Below are positions 8,297 through 15,986 of a stretch of DNA of 33,168 nucleotides, in pieces (position 1 is the stretch's first letter; each line of letters begins with the position of its first letter). Below the pieces are notes generated by a model. The model was not told the DNA's origin. It was given only the letters and a program-made list of their open reading frames with translations, and did not search any database. The stretch comes from Providencia heimbachae ATCC 35613 (GTDB taxonomy: Bacteria; Pseudomonadota; Gammaproteobacteria; Enterobacterales; Enterobacteriaceae): assembly GCF_001655055.1 (NCBI RefSeq), contig NZ_LXEW01000025.1, forward strand, positions 1 through 33,168, written 5' to 3'. Position numbers and translations under genes: made by a program.

Positions 8297-9799
8297 TTAT
8301 TTATTTGTTAGGCTATGCATAGTTTCCTTCAATAAAGGATATAACCCATCATAAATATTAAAATGCTTATTATAAATATCTTGTATTTTTTTATCTTTAT
8401 TTGGTTTAAATGCAATATCTTCAGTTCTAATAATAGGTAAATCTGGGTCATTAATACCACAAAAATAACCTGCACCCGTAGCACCAACCATTGCTGCACC
8501 AAATGCAGCAGCATCTGAGGTCTGTGAAATATTATACTCAACCTGAAGTATATCTGCTTTTATTTGCGTCCAAAGTGTATTTCGGGATCCGCCTCCTACA
8601 CTTAATAACTCATCAAGAATTACCCCCCATTTTTCATTTGCGATATTCAATATTTGCTTTAAACCATATGCTGTTCCTTCAAATGCAGCTCTAACCATAT
8701 CGTTTCTTGTATGATTTAATCGCAATCCAATCCATGCACCGGCGGCATTAACATCCCAAATTGGACTTCGTTCCCCCGCAAGATAAGGTAAATAAATCAA
8801 TCCATTTGCGCCTGGTGTTGACGATTTTGAAAATTTTTCTAATTGTTCATGATTATTAATTTCTGGCCAGACCGATTGATTCAACCAGTGGAATGTCCCT
8901 CCCGTTGTTGACATTGCACCATGAGCTAACCATTGATTAGGGACAATATGATATCGATTCATAAAACGGTGATCAAAATTAGGTTCTTCAAGACAAAAGG
9001 TAATTACGCCTGATGTCCCTGTCGACTCAAAAGCCGTCTCAGGATCAAGCAAACCTACCGCAAATGCTGCTGCAGCCGTATCTGCTGAGCCTAATATAAT
9101 TGGTGTGCTTTCTTTTAATCCTGTTTTTTTCGCCGCTTCTTTACTGACTTGACCGACTACTGACGTGCATTGGTAGATTGGCGATAAAATTTCATGATTA
9201 AACTTCCAATACTTTAGTAATTCCGTTGACCATTTAGGAGAACGCGCTAAGGCTACAGCACCCGAATAAGAAGCTTGCGTTGGATCAATAGCTGCTTTTT
9301 GACTCCCCAACTTCAACGATAAATATCCATTAAGCAGTACAACTTTATTGGTTTTTCGCATTAATTCAGGCTGTTTTTCTTGTAAAAAAGCAAGTGTACC
9401 AACCCAGCACGCCGACGGGCTTGGGCTATTGCAAGAAAGCGACCTAACCTTAATAATGTCATCCCCTAGCGTTTGTTGGATAAATTCTTCTGAACGCCCA
9501 TCAAGATAGGTGATCCCATTCATGACGGGCTGATTTTCTTTATCAAGTAAAACTAGCGTTGGGCAAGCAACTGAAAAACTAACAGAAACAATATTATCAA
9601 CTTGCTCAGTAACCTCTTTAATTGCATCTGCCGTCTTCACCCAAAAATCATTTAATTCAATTTCATGATGTTTGAGCGATTTGGAAATAATATTGGTGTC
9701 ACGTGATGATTTAGCCAATAATTCTCCATGAAAATTAAAAGCGCATACTTTCACACTGCTGCTACCGGCATCAATTCCCAAATAGACACTATCTTTCAT
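8297..9799 (-). CDS. FGGY-family carbohydrate kinase, substrate unknown
   Basis: ATP-dependent sugar kinase of the FGGY family (xylulokinase/gluconokinase fold). 500 residues, normal length. Seen: N-terminal GIDAGSSSVK (8-17), sugar-side YLDGRS (99-103, equivalent to WNDGR in XylB), catalytic base region LGSADTAAAAFAVG with Asp240, STGTSG (259-264), LPYLAGERSPIWD, and GGGSRNTLWTQI. All catalytic elements are intact. GGAGG lies 5 nt before the ATG. It is clearly distinct from the xylB product of this same window. It starts 18 bp after the zinc dehydrogenase gene and is probably translated from the same mRNA. It likely phosphorylates the keto product made by that dehydrogenase before cleavage by the aldolase two genes upstream. 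The substrate is not recognisable from sequence alone. Confidence 0.88.
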   Translation of the reverse strand: MKDSVYLGIDAGSSSVKVCAFNFHGELLAKSSRDTNIISKSLKHHEIELNDFWVKTADAIKEVTEQVDNIVSVSFSVACPTLVLLDKENQPVMNGITYLDGRSEEFIQQTLGDDIIKVRSLSCNSPSPSACWVGTLAFLQEKQPELMRKTNKVVLLNGYLSLKLGSQKAAIDPTQASYSGAVALARSPKWSTELLKYWKFNHEILSPIYQCTSVVGQVSKEAAKKTGLKESTPIILGSADTAAAAFAVGLLDPETAFESTGTSGVITFCLEEPNFDHRFMNRYHIVPNQWLAHGAMSTTGGTFHWLNQSVWPEINNHEQLEKFSKSSTPGANGLIYLPYLAGERSPIWDVNAAGAWIGLRLNHTRNDMVRAAFEGTAYGLKQILNIANEKWGVILDELLSVGGGSRNTLWTQIKADILQVEYNISQTSDAAAFGAAMVGATGAGYFCGINDPDLPIIRTEDIAFKPNKDKKIQDIYNKHFNIYDGLYPLLKETMHSLTNK

Positions 9800-9817
9800 A
9801 TTGCCTCCAACACTTAC

Positions 9818-10858
9818 TTAGTTGTTATATATGATAATTTTTATTGCGTCACCTTTTTGGGCGGATACCATTGCTTCATTTATCTGATCAAGTGAAAATC
9901 GATGAGTAATCAATTTTTCGATATCGATTAAACCTGATGAAATTAATGATAATGCTTGTTTATATCCTTCTCGACTTAATGCACTAGCGCCCGTTACAAT
10001 TAACTCGTTATAGTGAATGATATTGACATCGATTTGGGCCATATCATCTTTAGAGAAGCCTGCAAATAAGTTAACTCGGCCGCCTTTACGTGCTAACTCT
10101 AATGCGGGGTTCACTAATTGAGGGATCCCAATAGCAACGATGACAACATCCGCACCGACGCCACCGGTTACACCTTTAACCGTATCTAATAAATTTTCTT
10201 GCTGGCTATTAACTGTATGAGTCGCACCACAATCTATTGCAGCTTTTCGTCGTTGTTCATTCAACTCACTAACAATAATATTGGTTGCGCCAGAAAAGCG
10301 AGCAAGCAAGATATGCATTAATCCAATTGGCCCAGCGCCGATAACCACAACAGTATCACCGAGTTCAATTCCTACATTCTTCTGCCCATTAATACAACAT
10401 GCTAACGGCTCAGCAAGCGCTGCAGCTTCATAAGACATTCCTTTAGGCATTTTAAATACATTGCCAGCTGACAAAGCAATTTCAGGAATACGCACATATT
10501 CAGCAAATGCACCATCAAATTCATAGCCAATTGCCTGACGATTCAGACAAACATTCTCTTTACCTATGCGACAATACACGCAAGAGCGACATGGTATAAC
10601 AGGGTCAACCGCAATAGCATCACCGAGATGAAACTCACTAACGTTCTCTCCTACCTCAACAATCTCACCCGAGAATTCATGACCAATAACTGATGGGTAG
10701 CGTACCCCTTTAGTTTTCCTTCCCGATACAATCCGGCCATCAGTACCACAAATAGCCGCAGCTTTAATTCGAATAATCACATCCCCTTTACCTAACTGTG
10801 GGTACTTAATTTCAGCTACTTTCAATTCATTAGGGGCATATAATACTGCTGCTTTCAT
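9818..10858 (-). CDS. Zinc-dependent medium-chain dehydrogenase (polyol/L-idonate dehydrogenase type)
   Basis: NAD(P)-dependent oxidoreductase, 346 residues. Catalytic zinc ligands Cys37 (AAAICGTD) and His60-Glu61 (GHEFSG), structural zinc ligands Cys90, Cys93, Cys96 and Cys104, EPLACC (from Glu150), and Rossmann motif GAGPIG (174-179) are all present. An ATG four codons upstream (10870) is in frame, but GGAGG lies between the two ATGs at good spacing for 10858, so 10858 is preferred. The family includes sorbitol, xylitol, threonine and L-idonate 5-dehydrogenases. In this operon it probably oxidises a hydroxyl of the imported sugar acid or polyol to a ketone. The exact substrate is not predictable. 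Confidence 0.88.
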   Translation of the reverse strand: MKAAVLYAPNELKVAEIKYPQLGKGDVIIRIKAAAICGTDGRIVSGRKTKGVRYPSVIGHEFSGEIVEVGENVSEFHLGDAIAVDPVIPCRSCVYCRIGKENVCLNRQAIGYEFDGAFAEYVRIPEIALSAGNVFKMPKGMSYEAAALAEPLACCINGQKNVGIELGDTVVVIGAGPIGLMHILLARFSGATNIIVSELNEQRRKAAIDCGATHTVNSQQENLLDTVKGVTGGVGADVVIVAIGIPQLVNPALELARKGGRVNLFAGFSKDDMAQIDVNIIHYNELIVTGASALSREGYKQALSLISSGLIDIEKLITHRFSLDQINEAMVSAQKGDAIKIIIYNN

Positions 10859-10894
10859 TTTTCCTCCCATGTATGCTCTCTGTGATTTTTTGAT

Positions 10895-11704
10895 TTATCG
10901 ACCACCAGCTTGCTTGTAAACAGCAATTGCTTGGTCAACTGAATAATCATCATTAATCAGAGCATTCAACGCCTTGATAACTGCAGTTGGGTTCTCGTGC
11001 TGCCAAACAAAACGACCGTATGTGACACCACCTACGCCAATATCAAGGGCTTTTCGGGTGTTGGTGAGAAAGCTAATAAGATCGCTTCCCATATCTCCAC
11101 CTGCTAAGGCAACCATTGCAGGACAACTATCAACAACTTCTTTAAATGTTTCAGGAGAACCAGACCAAAGTGTTTTAATAATATCAACACCAAGCTCAGC
11201 GCCTGCTCGCACACAGTACGCTAAATTTTTTGCATCAAAGCTATCTTCAATCATGGGGCCTTTCGGATAAATATGCGCAACAAGTGGTAATCCAGCAGAT
11301 GTAGCCGCCTTGGACATTTGCCCAAGGAATGTCAATTGTTTAGCTTGTTCAGGCCCCCCCATGATACAACCAACAGAAATCGCATCAGCGCCTAGGCGAA
11401 TGGCCTCCTCTACATCAGCTACCGGGGTATCATAAGCTTCGTGATAAGGGATAGAATAACTAGTTGCTTTCATAATGATTGAAATATCAGATGAAGCATA
11501 GGGTGGAAAAACTTTTTCAATAATTCCTTTATGCATAGTGATTGCATCGGGTTCACCCGCAACAACCTCTTTCATTACTGACCGAATATCACCGATACCA
11601 GGTAATACACCACGAGTAATAGGATGGTCCATTGTAATAGCTAATAAACGACCCGATTTTTTATTAAGTAATCTTTTTAAACGAATTTCTTTTCCTAAAA
11701 ACAT
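10895..11704 (-). CDS. Class I aldolase, DhnA/FbaB/LsrF family
   Basis: TIM-barrel aldolase working through a Schiff base. 269 residues, the usual length for this family. Seen: MDHPITRGVLPG near residue 25, MHKG (57-60), VDIIKTLWSG with the expected Schiff-base Lys177, and C-terminal GGDMGSD and YGRFVWQHENP, resembling the GRNxxQHxNP motif of LsrF and archaeal ADH synthase. Relatives include class I fructose-bisphosphate aldolase (FbaB), LsrF (autoinducer-2 breakdown) and 2-amino-3,7-dideoxy-heptulosonate synthase. No other lsr gene is nearby, so an AI-2 role is unlikely. By context it probably cleaves the phosphorylated keto sugar acid made by the kinase, giving a triose phosphate and a three-carbon acid. 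It lies 30 bp after the dehydrogenase gene at the operon start. Confidence 0.85.
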   Translation of the reverse strand: MFLGKEIRLKRLLNKKSGRLLAITMDHPITRGVLPGIGDIRSVMKEVVAGEPDAITMHKGIIEKVFPPYASSDISIIMKATSYSIPYHEAYDTPVADVEEAIRLGADAISVGCIMGGPEQAKQLTFLGQMSKAATSAGLPLVAHIYPKGPMIEDSFDAKNLAYCVRAGAELGVDIIKTLWSGSPETFKEVVDSCPAMVALAGGDMGSDLISFLTNTRKALDIGVGGVTYGRFVWQHENPTAVIKALNALINDDYSVDQAIAVYKQAGGR

Positions 11705-11734
11705 ATCTATTACCTCTTTGTATCAAGGAGTGAA

Positions 11735-12694
11735 TTAATTAACTAAATTTTGAGGGCTACCAGATAAAAAAGCGTCAATATTATCCATCATCATATCTGA
11801 CAGTAATTGTATTGATTCAAAGCTTGCCCACGATATATGTGGCGTTAAAATAAAATTAGGTAATTTTGTTAGTTTCATTATATGACTATTTGCAATTGGT
11901 GGTTCTTCAGTACAAACGTCAAATCCTGCACCCTGTATTTTTTTATTTATTAATGCATCATATAATGCTTCTTCATTAACAATTCCACCTCTAGCTGTAT
12001 TTATTAAAATACTAGAAGGTTTCATTTTAGAAAACTCATCATAATTAATTAAATTTTTAGTAGAGTTTAATAATGGGCAATGTATCGAGATAATATCACT
12101 TTGTATAATTACATCTTCAAATGGTGTATATAAAGGTCCCATGTTATTCGTGCCTTTATATGTTGAAAACAATACTTTCATTCCGAATGCCTTGGCTATA
12201 TCTGCAACTGCCTTTCCCAGTACACCATCACCAATAATACCCAATGTAGAACCAGATAAATTATTAATGGGATAATCAAAATAACAAAATTGATTCGCTT
12301 CTTGCCAACGACCATTCTCTACCGATTGGGAATAGCAAATTAAATTACGTCTTAAAGCAAGTATTAGCGAAAATGTATGTTCAGGAACTGTGTTGATTGC
12401 ATAATTTCTAATATTGGATACTGCTATATTATTATCATTACATGCTTTTATATCTATAACATCCGTACCTGTTGCAGCAACTGAAATAAATTTCAATTTC
12501 TTTGCAGAACTAACAACCTCTTTACTTACTTTAACTTTATTTGTAATAATAACATCCGCATCTTTTACTCGCTCAATTATTTCTTCCGATGTCGTCCTAT
12601 TATAGAAAATAAGTTCATAGTCTTGTTTTATTTTTTTAATTTTAATTCCATCAGGAAAAGTATCATAATCAAGAAATACAATTTTAATCGACAT
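11735..12694 (-). CDS. D-2-hydroxyacid dehydrogenase, glycerate dehydrogenase/hydroxypyruvate reductase type
   Basis: NAD(P)-dependent reductase of 2-keto acids, 319 residues. Seen: SVAATGTDVIDIKAC (71-85), INTVPEHTFSLILALRR (100-116), Rossmann GDGVLG (155-160), and the catalytic trio Arg235 (NTARGG), Glu264 (DVCTEEPP) and His286 (LTPHISW). The pattern is closest to glycerate dehydrogenases. A GTG at 12703 is in frame, but AGGCGG sits at proper distance from the ATG at 12694, which is preferred. It is the first gene of the operon. With the glycerate kinase it suggests hydroxypyruvate or tartronate semialdehyde reduction to D-glycerate. Other 2-keto acids cannot be excluded. Confidence 0.87.
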   Translation of the reverse strand: MSIKIVFLDYDTFPDGIKIKKIKQDYELIFYNRTTSEEIIERVKDADVIITNKVKVSKEVVSSAKKLKFISVAATGTDVIDIKACNDNNIAVSNIRNYAINTVPEHTFSLILALRRNLICYSQSVENGRWQEANQFCYFDYPINNLSGSTLGIIGDGVLGKAVADIAKAFGMKVLFSTYKGTNNMGPLYTPFEDVIIQSDIISIHCPLLNSTKNLINYDEFSKMKPSSILINTARGGIVNEEALYDALINKKIQGAGFDVCTEEPPIANSHIMKLTKLPNFILTPHISWASFESIQLLSDMMMDNIDAFLSGSPQNLVN

Positions 12695-12826
12695 TATATT
12701 CACCGCCTAATTAATTTAATCAACCAAGTTATTACAGGTCTGATCTCATTTTTAAAATTATATCTTTAGTCGATAATTTAGGCATTGTTATCATGACTAG
12801 TTTTTTCAATAATATTGTTGATTTAA

Positions 12827-12842
12827 TTGTGCATTTGCACAA
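12827..12842. promoter_or_regulatory. Perfect 16-bp palindrome, candidate operator
   Basis: TTGTGCATTTGCACAA: two 7-bp arms separated by TT, 133 bp upstream of the first operon gene and next to a CRP-like site. I found no second copy in the window. A dimeric regulator such as the operon's CdaR-type protein could bind it. That link is inference. Confidence 0.5.
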
Positions 12843-12846
12843 ATTG

Positions 12847-12864
12847 TTATGAATTAGATCACAA
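12847..12864 (-). promoter_or_regulatory. CRP-like binding site
   Basis: On the minus strand, TTGTGATCTAATTCATAA matches the CRP consensus TGTGA-N6-TCACA in nine of ten core bases. It lies upstream of a catabolic operon, where cAMP-CRP control is expected. The real transcription start is unknown. Confidence 0.45.
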
Positions 12865-12936
12865 GAATATGGAAACAATATTTTCTTGAATATCCTTTTT
12901 TGCCTAGATAACGTAAACCAACGACTACTCTAAACA

Positions 12937-12967
12937 CAAAAAACCCCATTTGGTTTGCAAATGGGGT
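12937..12967 (-). terminator. Rho-independent terminator of narGHJI
   Basis: On the minus strand ACCCCATTTG and CAAATGGGGT form a 10-bp perfect stem (12943-12967) with a 5-nt loop, followed by TTTTTTG. It lies 85 bp past the narI stop, in the right orientation. Confidence 0.85.
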
Positions 12968-13051
12968 GCTAAATAGCAATATTTGTTGTTTACACAAGAA
13001 CAAGTTACATAAGAGCAATGTACTGGCTTCACATCCTTGTGATGCCTAACT

Positions 13052-13729
13052 TTAGTGGCGATTTCTCACCAATTGATACCGACGAGTAAGGTACTCTATC
13101 GGTGCACTCCAGATGTGCACTAAACGGCAGAATGGGAATATTAAAAATAGCGTCATGCCCAAAACCAAGTGCAACTTAAAGACAATACCAACACCTTCAA
13201 GGTAATGTGATGCCCCCCATTGGAAGGTGACAACAGATTGCGCCCATCCCACTAGCTTCAACATCTCACTACCATCCATATGCTGCGCAGAGAATGGGAT
13301 CGTCAGTAAACCTAAGCACACCTGTACCACGAGTAAAGTTAAAATTAGGATATCGCCAAATGAGGATGTGGCTCTGACTCGAGGGTTAGTCAACCGGCGC
13401 TTAAGCAACATCGCACCACCAACGAGCACCATTAACCCGCAGATCCCCCCACCAATCATCGCCATTAGCTGTTTAACATGCATTGGCAAAAATGATTCAT
13501 ACATCCAATGGGGCGTTAACATACCTAAAAAATGCCCCGCAAATACACCGATAATCCCAATATGAAATAAGTTCGATGCTAAGCGCATATTTGTTTTATC
13601 CAACATCTGGCTGGAACCTGCTCGCCAAGTGTATTGCCCATAGTCATAACGCAACCAACTACCGACAATAAATACCGTTCCTGCGATATAAGGATAAATA
13701 TCAAAGAAGAACTGATTGATAAAATTCAT
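13052..13729 (-). CDS. narI: Respiratory nitrate reductase 1, gamma subunit (cytochrome b)
   Basis: Membrane anchor of nitrate reductase A. It oxidises quinol at the periplasmic side and passes electrons through two b hemes to NarH. 225 residues, as in E. coli. The four heme-ligand histidines are at the same positions as in E. coli NarI: His56, His66, His187 and His205. Five hydrophobic segments are visible. Its start overlaps the narJ stop by 4 bp (ATGA), showing translational coupling. It is the last gene of the nar operon, and a clear terminator follows. Confidence 0.97.
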   Translation of the reverse strand: MNFINQFFFDIYPYIAGTVFIVGSWLRYDYGQYTWRAGSSQMLDKTNMRLASNLFHIGIIGVFAGHFLGMLTPHWMYESFLPMHVKQLMAMIGGGICGLMVLVGGAMLLKRRLTNPRVRATSSFGDILILTLLVVQVCLGLLTIPFSAQHMDGSEMLKLVGWAQSVVTFQWGASHYLEGVGIVFKLHLVLGMTLFLIFPFCRLVHIWSAPIEYLTRRYQLVRNRH

Positions 13730-14448
13730 TTTTGAACTCCTGCCTGATAGCCCGCATCAAGGTTCAAATACTGAGGAACTACGGCATTCGCAAAACGTTG
13801 TTGATGAGCAGAAACCTCACTGCCACACGTTTTTTCATCCGCAAAGAATTTCACTTGTTCCTCTTCCCAAACTGCATCCAGCGCTTGCGGTGTATCGTCA
13901 CGCACTTCCGCGGCAACTTTGCCACTAAGCTGGCTGGTTTCGATTGATGTATCTGCCAGTTCAAGTAACAATTCAAACAGCATCGAAAAACGGCTTTGGC
14001 GCTGTTTTAGTCGTTCACCTAATAACGCTAAAATGGGTGCAATATCGCTTAAACCTTCCTGAGTCAGTTCAGGGGAAAGCGCCGTCAAATATTCCAAATA
14101 AATAGGCAAATGATCTGGCAATTCACGACAGTCAATTTGTAGCCCTTGCTGCTGATATTGCGCCATCAAATCGACCATTGCTTGACCTCGGTCACGGGAT
14201 TCACCGTGCACATGTTCAAATAGCAATAACGACGTGGCCCGCCCTCTGTCAAATAACTCGCAATACTGTGCTTGCATATCAAGCAGGTCTTCATCTAAAT
14301 ATTCGCGTACAAACATCATCAGTTGGACGGCACGGGTGAGCGGTAATTTATCTGCTTGCTCAAGTGCTTCAATCAATTCATCTCGGTGCTGCCAAAGCTC
14401 CTCTGAAGGGTAATCTAGCAGGCGTGAAATCACTTTCAATGACATCAT
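13726..14448 (-). CDS. narJ: Nitrate reductase molybdenum cofactor assembly chaperone
   Basis: Cytosolic, all-helical chaperone of the TorD/NarJ family. It binds apo-NarG and permits molybdenum cofactor and FS0 cluster insertion before membrane attachment; it is not part of the final enzyme. 240 residues, near the E. coli length of 236. Seen: N-terminal [50 protein letters not shown]-type core with FDRG and [12 protein letters not shown], all typical of NarJ. Overlaps by 4 bp with both narH and narI support one mRNA with coupled translation. Confidence 0.96.
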   Translation of the reverse strand: MMSLKVISRLLDYPSEELWQHRDELIEALEQADKLPLTRAVQLMMFVREYLDEDLLDMQAQYCELFDRGRATSLLLFEHVHGESRDRGQAMVDLMAQYQQQGLQIDCRELPDHLPIYLEYLTALSPELTQEGLSDIAPILALLGERLKQRQSRFSMLFELLLELADTSIETSQLSGKVAAEVRDDTPQALDAVWEEEQVKFFADEKTCGSEVSAHQQRFANAVVPQYLNLDAGYQAGVQK

Positions 14449-15986
14449 AATGTCTTCTCCTGTGATGTTTTTGGTGTCACGTCGATGGCATCAATACGAC
14501 GGCTATTGAAAAGATTGGTTTTCGTATCACTACCGTGGCAACCATCACCAAAACTGAACCCACACGCTTTTGCCTCTGGGAAAGCTTCACGTGCTAATTC
14601 TCGATGGCTCGATGGGATCACAAAGCGGTCTTCATAATTAGCAATCGCTAAATAACGATACATCTCTTGCGCTTGTGCTTCGGTTAACCCAACTTGCTCT
14701 AGTGCGCTGGTATCACACTGGTTTTCAACTGTTTCTGCGCGTTTATAATGACGCATCGCCAGCATCCGTTTTAATGCCAATAAAACCGGTTCGGTATCCC
14801 CTGCGGTTAAGAGATTTGCAAGGTATTTCACCGGAATACGCAAGCTCTCAACATCCGGTAATACACCGCTATTGGCTAGCATACCCGCATCCGCAACAGA
14901 CTGAATCGGTGACAAAGGTGGCACATACCATACCATTGGCAAGGTACGATATTCAGGGTGCAACGGCAGAGCTAATTTCCATTCCATCGCCATTTTATAG
15001 ACCGGTGATTTTTGTGCAGCATCGATAACGCTCAACGGAATACCTTGTTTTTGTGCTTCTTCAATGACTTTAGGATCATGTGGGTCAAGGAAGACATCGA
15101 GCTGGCTTTGATACAAGTCGGTTTCTTTTTCGACACTCGCCGCTGACTCTATCTTATCCGCGTCATACAGCAATACACCTAAGTAACGAATGCGCCCAAC
15201 ACAGGTCTCAGAGCAGACAGTTGGCATGCCAGACTCTATGCGTGGATAACAGAAAATACATTTTTCTGATTTACCACTTTTCCAGTTAAAGTAGATTTTT
15301 TTATACGGGCAGCCGGTTAAGCACATACGCCAACCACGACATTTATCTTGGTCGATAAGCACGATGCCATCTTCTGAACGTTTATAAATTGCACCACTTG
15401 GGCAAGTTGCTACACAAGCAGGATTTAAACAGTGCTCACAAAGACGCGGCAAATACATCATGAATGTATTTTCAAATTGCCCGTACATCTCTTTTTGGAT
15501 GTGCTCGAAGTTTTTGTCTGCGCTACGTTTGCTAAATTCGCCGCCTAAATCATCTTCCCAGTTAGGCCCCATGTTGACATTGCTCATGCGCTGACCGGTG
15601 ATCAGCGAACGTGGGCGAGCTGTCGGAACATGCTTACCTTCTTTCGCATTTTTCAGGTGACTATAGTCATAATCAAAAGGCTCATAATAATCATCTAAGG
15701 CAGGCACGTCAGGGTTAGCAAAAATTTTTGATAGCACCCCAACTTTATTCCCCATACGAGGAACTAACTTACCTTTAATATTACGGATCCAACCGCCTTT
15801 CCATTTTTCTTGGTCTTCCCAATTATGGGGATAACCAATACCCGGTTTAGTTTCAACGTTATTAAACCAAGCATATTCAACCCCTTCGCGGCTGGTCCAC
15901 ACATTTTTACAGGTGACCGAGCAGGTATGGCAGCCAATGCATTTATCGAGATTTAACACCATGCCGACTTGAGAACGAATTTTCAT
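14445..15986 (-). CDS. narH: Respiratory nitrate reductase 1, beta subunit (iron-sulfur)
   Basis: Electron-transfer subunit that carries electrons from NarI hemes to NarG. 513 residues. Four cysteine clusters are seen: Cys16/19/22/26, Cys183/186/191/195, Cys216/222/226 with Trp219 in place of a cysteine, and Cys243/246/258/262. The tryptophan substitution is the known feature that makes one cluster 3Fe-4S in NarH. Its ATG overlaps the narG stop by one base (TAATG), and AAGGAG lies inside the end of narG. All features are intact. Confidence 0.98.
   Translation of the reverse strand: MKIRSQVGMVLNLDKCIGCHTCSVTCKNVWTSREGVEYAWFNNVETKPGIGYPHNWEDQEKWKGGWIRNIKGKLVPRMGNKVGVLSKIFANPDVPALDDYYEPFDYDYSHLKNAKEGKHVPTARPRSLITGQRMSNVNMGPNWEDDLGGEFSKRSADKNFEHIQKEMYGQFENTFMMYLPRLCEHCLNPACVATCPSGAIYKRSEDGIVLIDQDKCRGWRMCLTGCPYKKIYFNWKSGKSEKCIFCYPRIESGMPTVCSETCVGRIRYLGVLLYDADKIESAASVEKETDLYQSQLDVFLDPHDPKVIEEAQKQGIPLSVIDAAQKSPVYKMAMEWKLALPLHPEYRTLPMVWYVPPLSPIQSVADAGMLANSGVLPDVESLRIPVKYLANLLTAGDTEPVLLALKRMLAMRHYKRAETVENQCDTSALEQVGLTEAQAQEMYRYLAIANYEDRFVIPSSHRELAREAFPEAKACGFSFGDGCHGSDTKTNLFNSRRIDAIDVTPKTSQEKTL

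Larger units (their letters stand above)
12695..13051 (-). promoter_or_regulatory. Promoter region of the seven-gene operon: CRP-like site, palindrome, -10
   Basis: This gene-free 357 bp holds several signals. A CRP-like site at 12847-12864 reads TTGTGATCTAATTCATAA on the minus strand (TGTGA-N6-TCATA, one mismatch to the core). A perfect palindrome TTGTGCA-TT-TGCACAA lies at 12827-12842, its centre 21 bp from the CRP-like centre. A perfect TATAAT (minus) lies at 12757-12762 with a poor -35 17 bp upstream. The 14-mer shared with the cdaR-like upstream region is at 12773-12786. The palindrome is a candidate operator for the operon's CdaR-type protein. The nar terminator occupies the right end. 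Confidence 0.5.

Noticed and set aside
8297-9799. FGGY kinase as a second xylulokinase
   Set aside because: A complete xylB is present in the same window, and the operon partners differ from pentose genes; substrate left open.
10895-11704. Aldolase as LsrF of an autoinducer-2 operon
   Set aside because: No lsrACDB, lsrR, lsrK or lsrG partners are nearby, and the context is a glycerate-producing operon.
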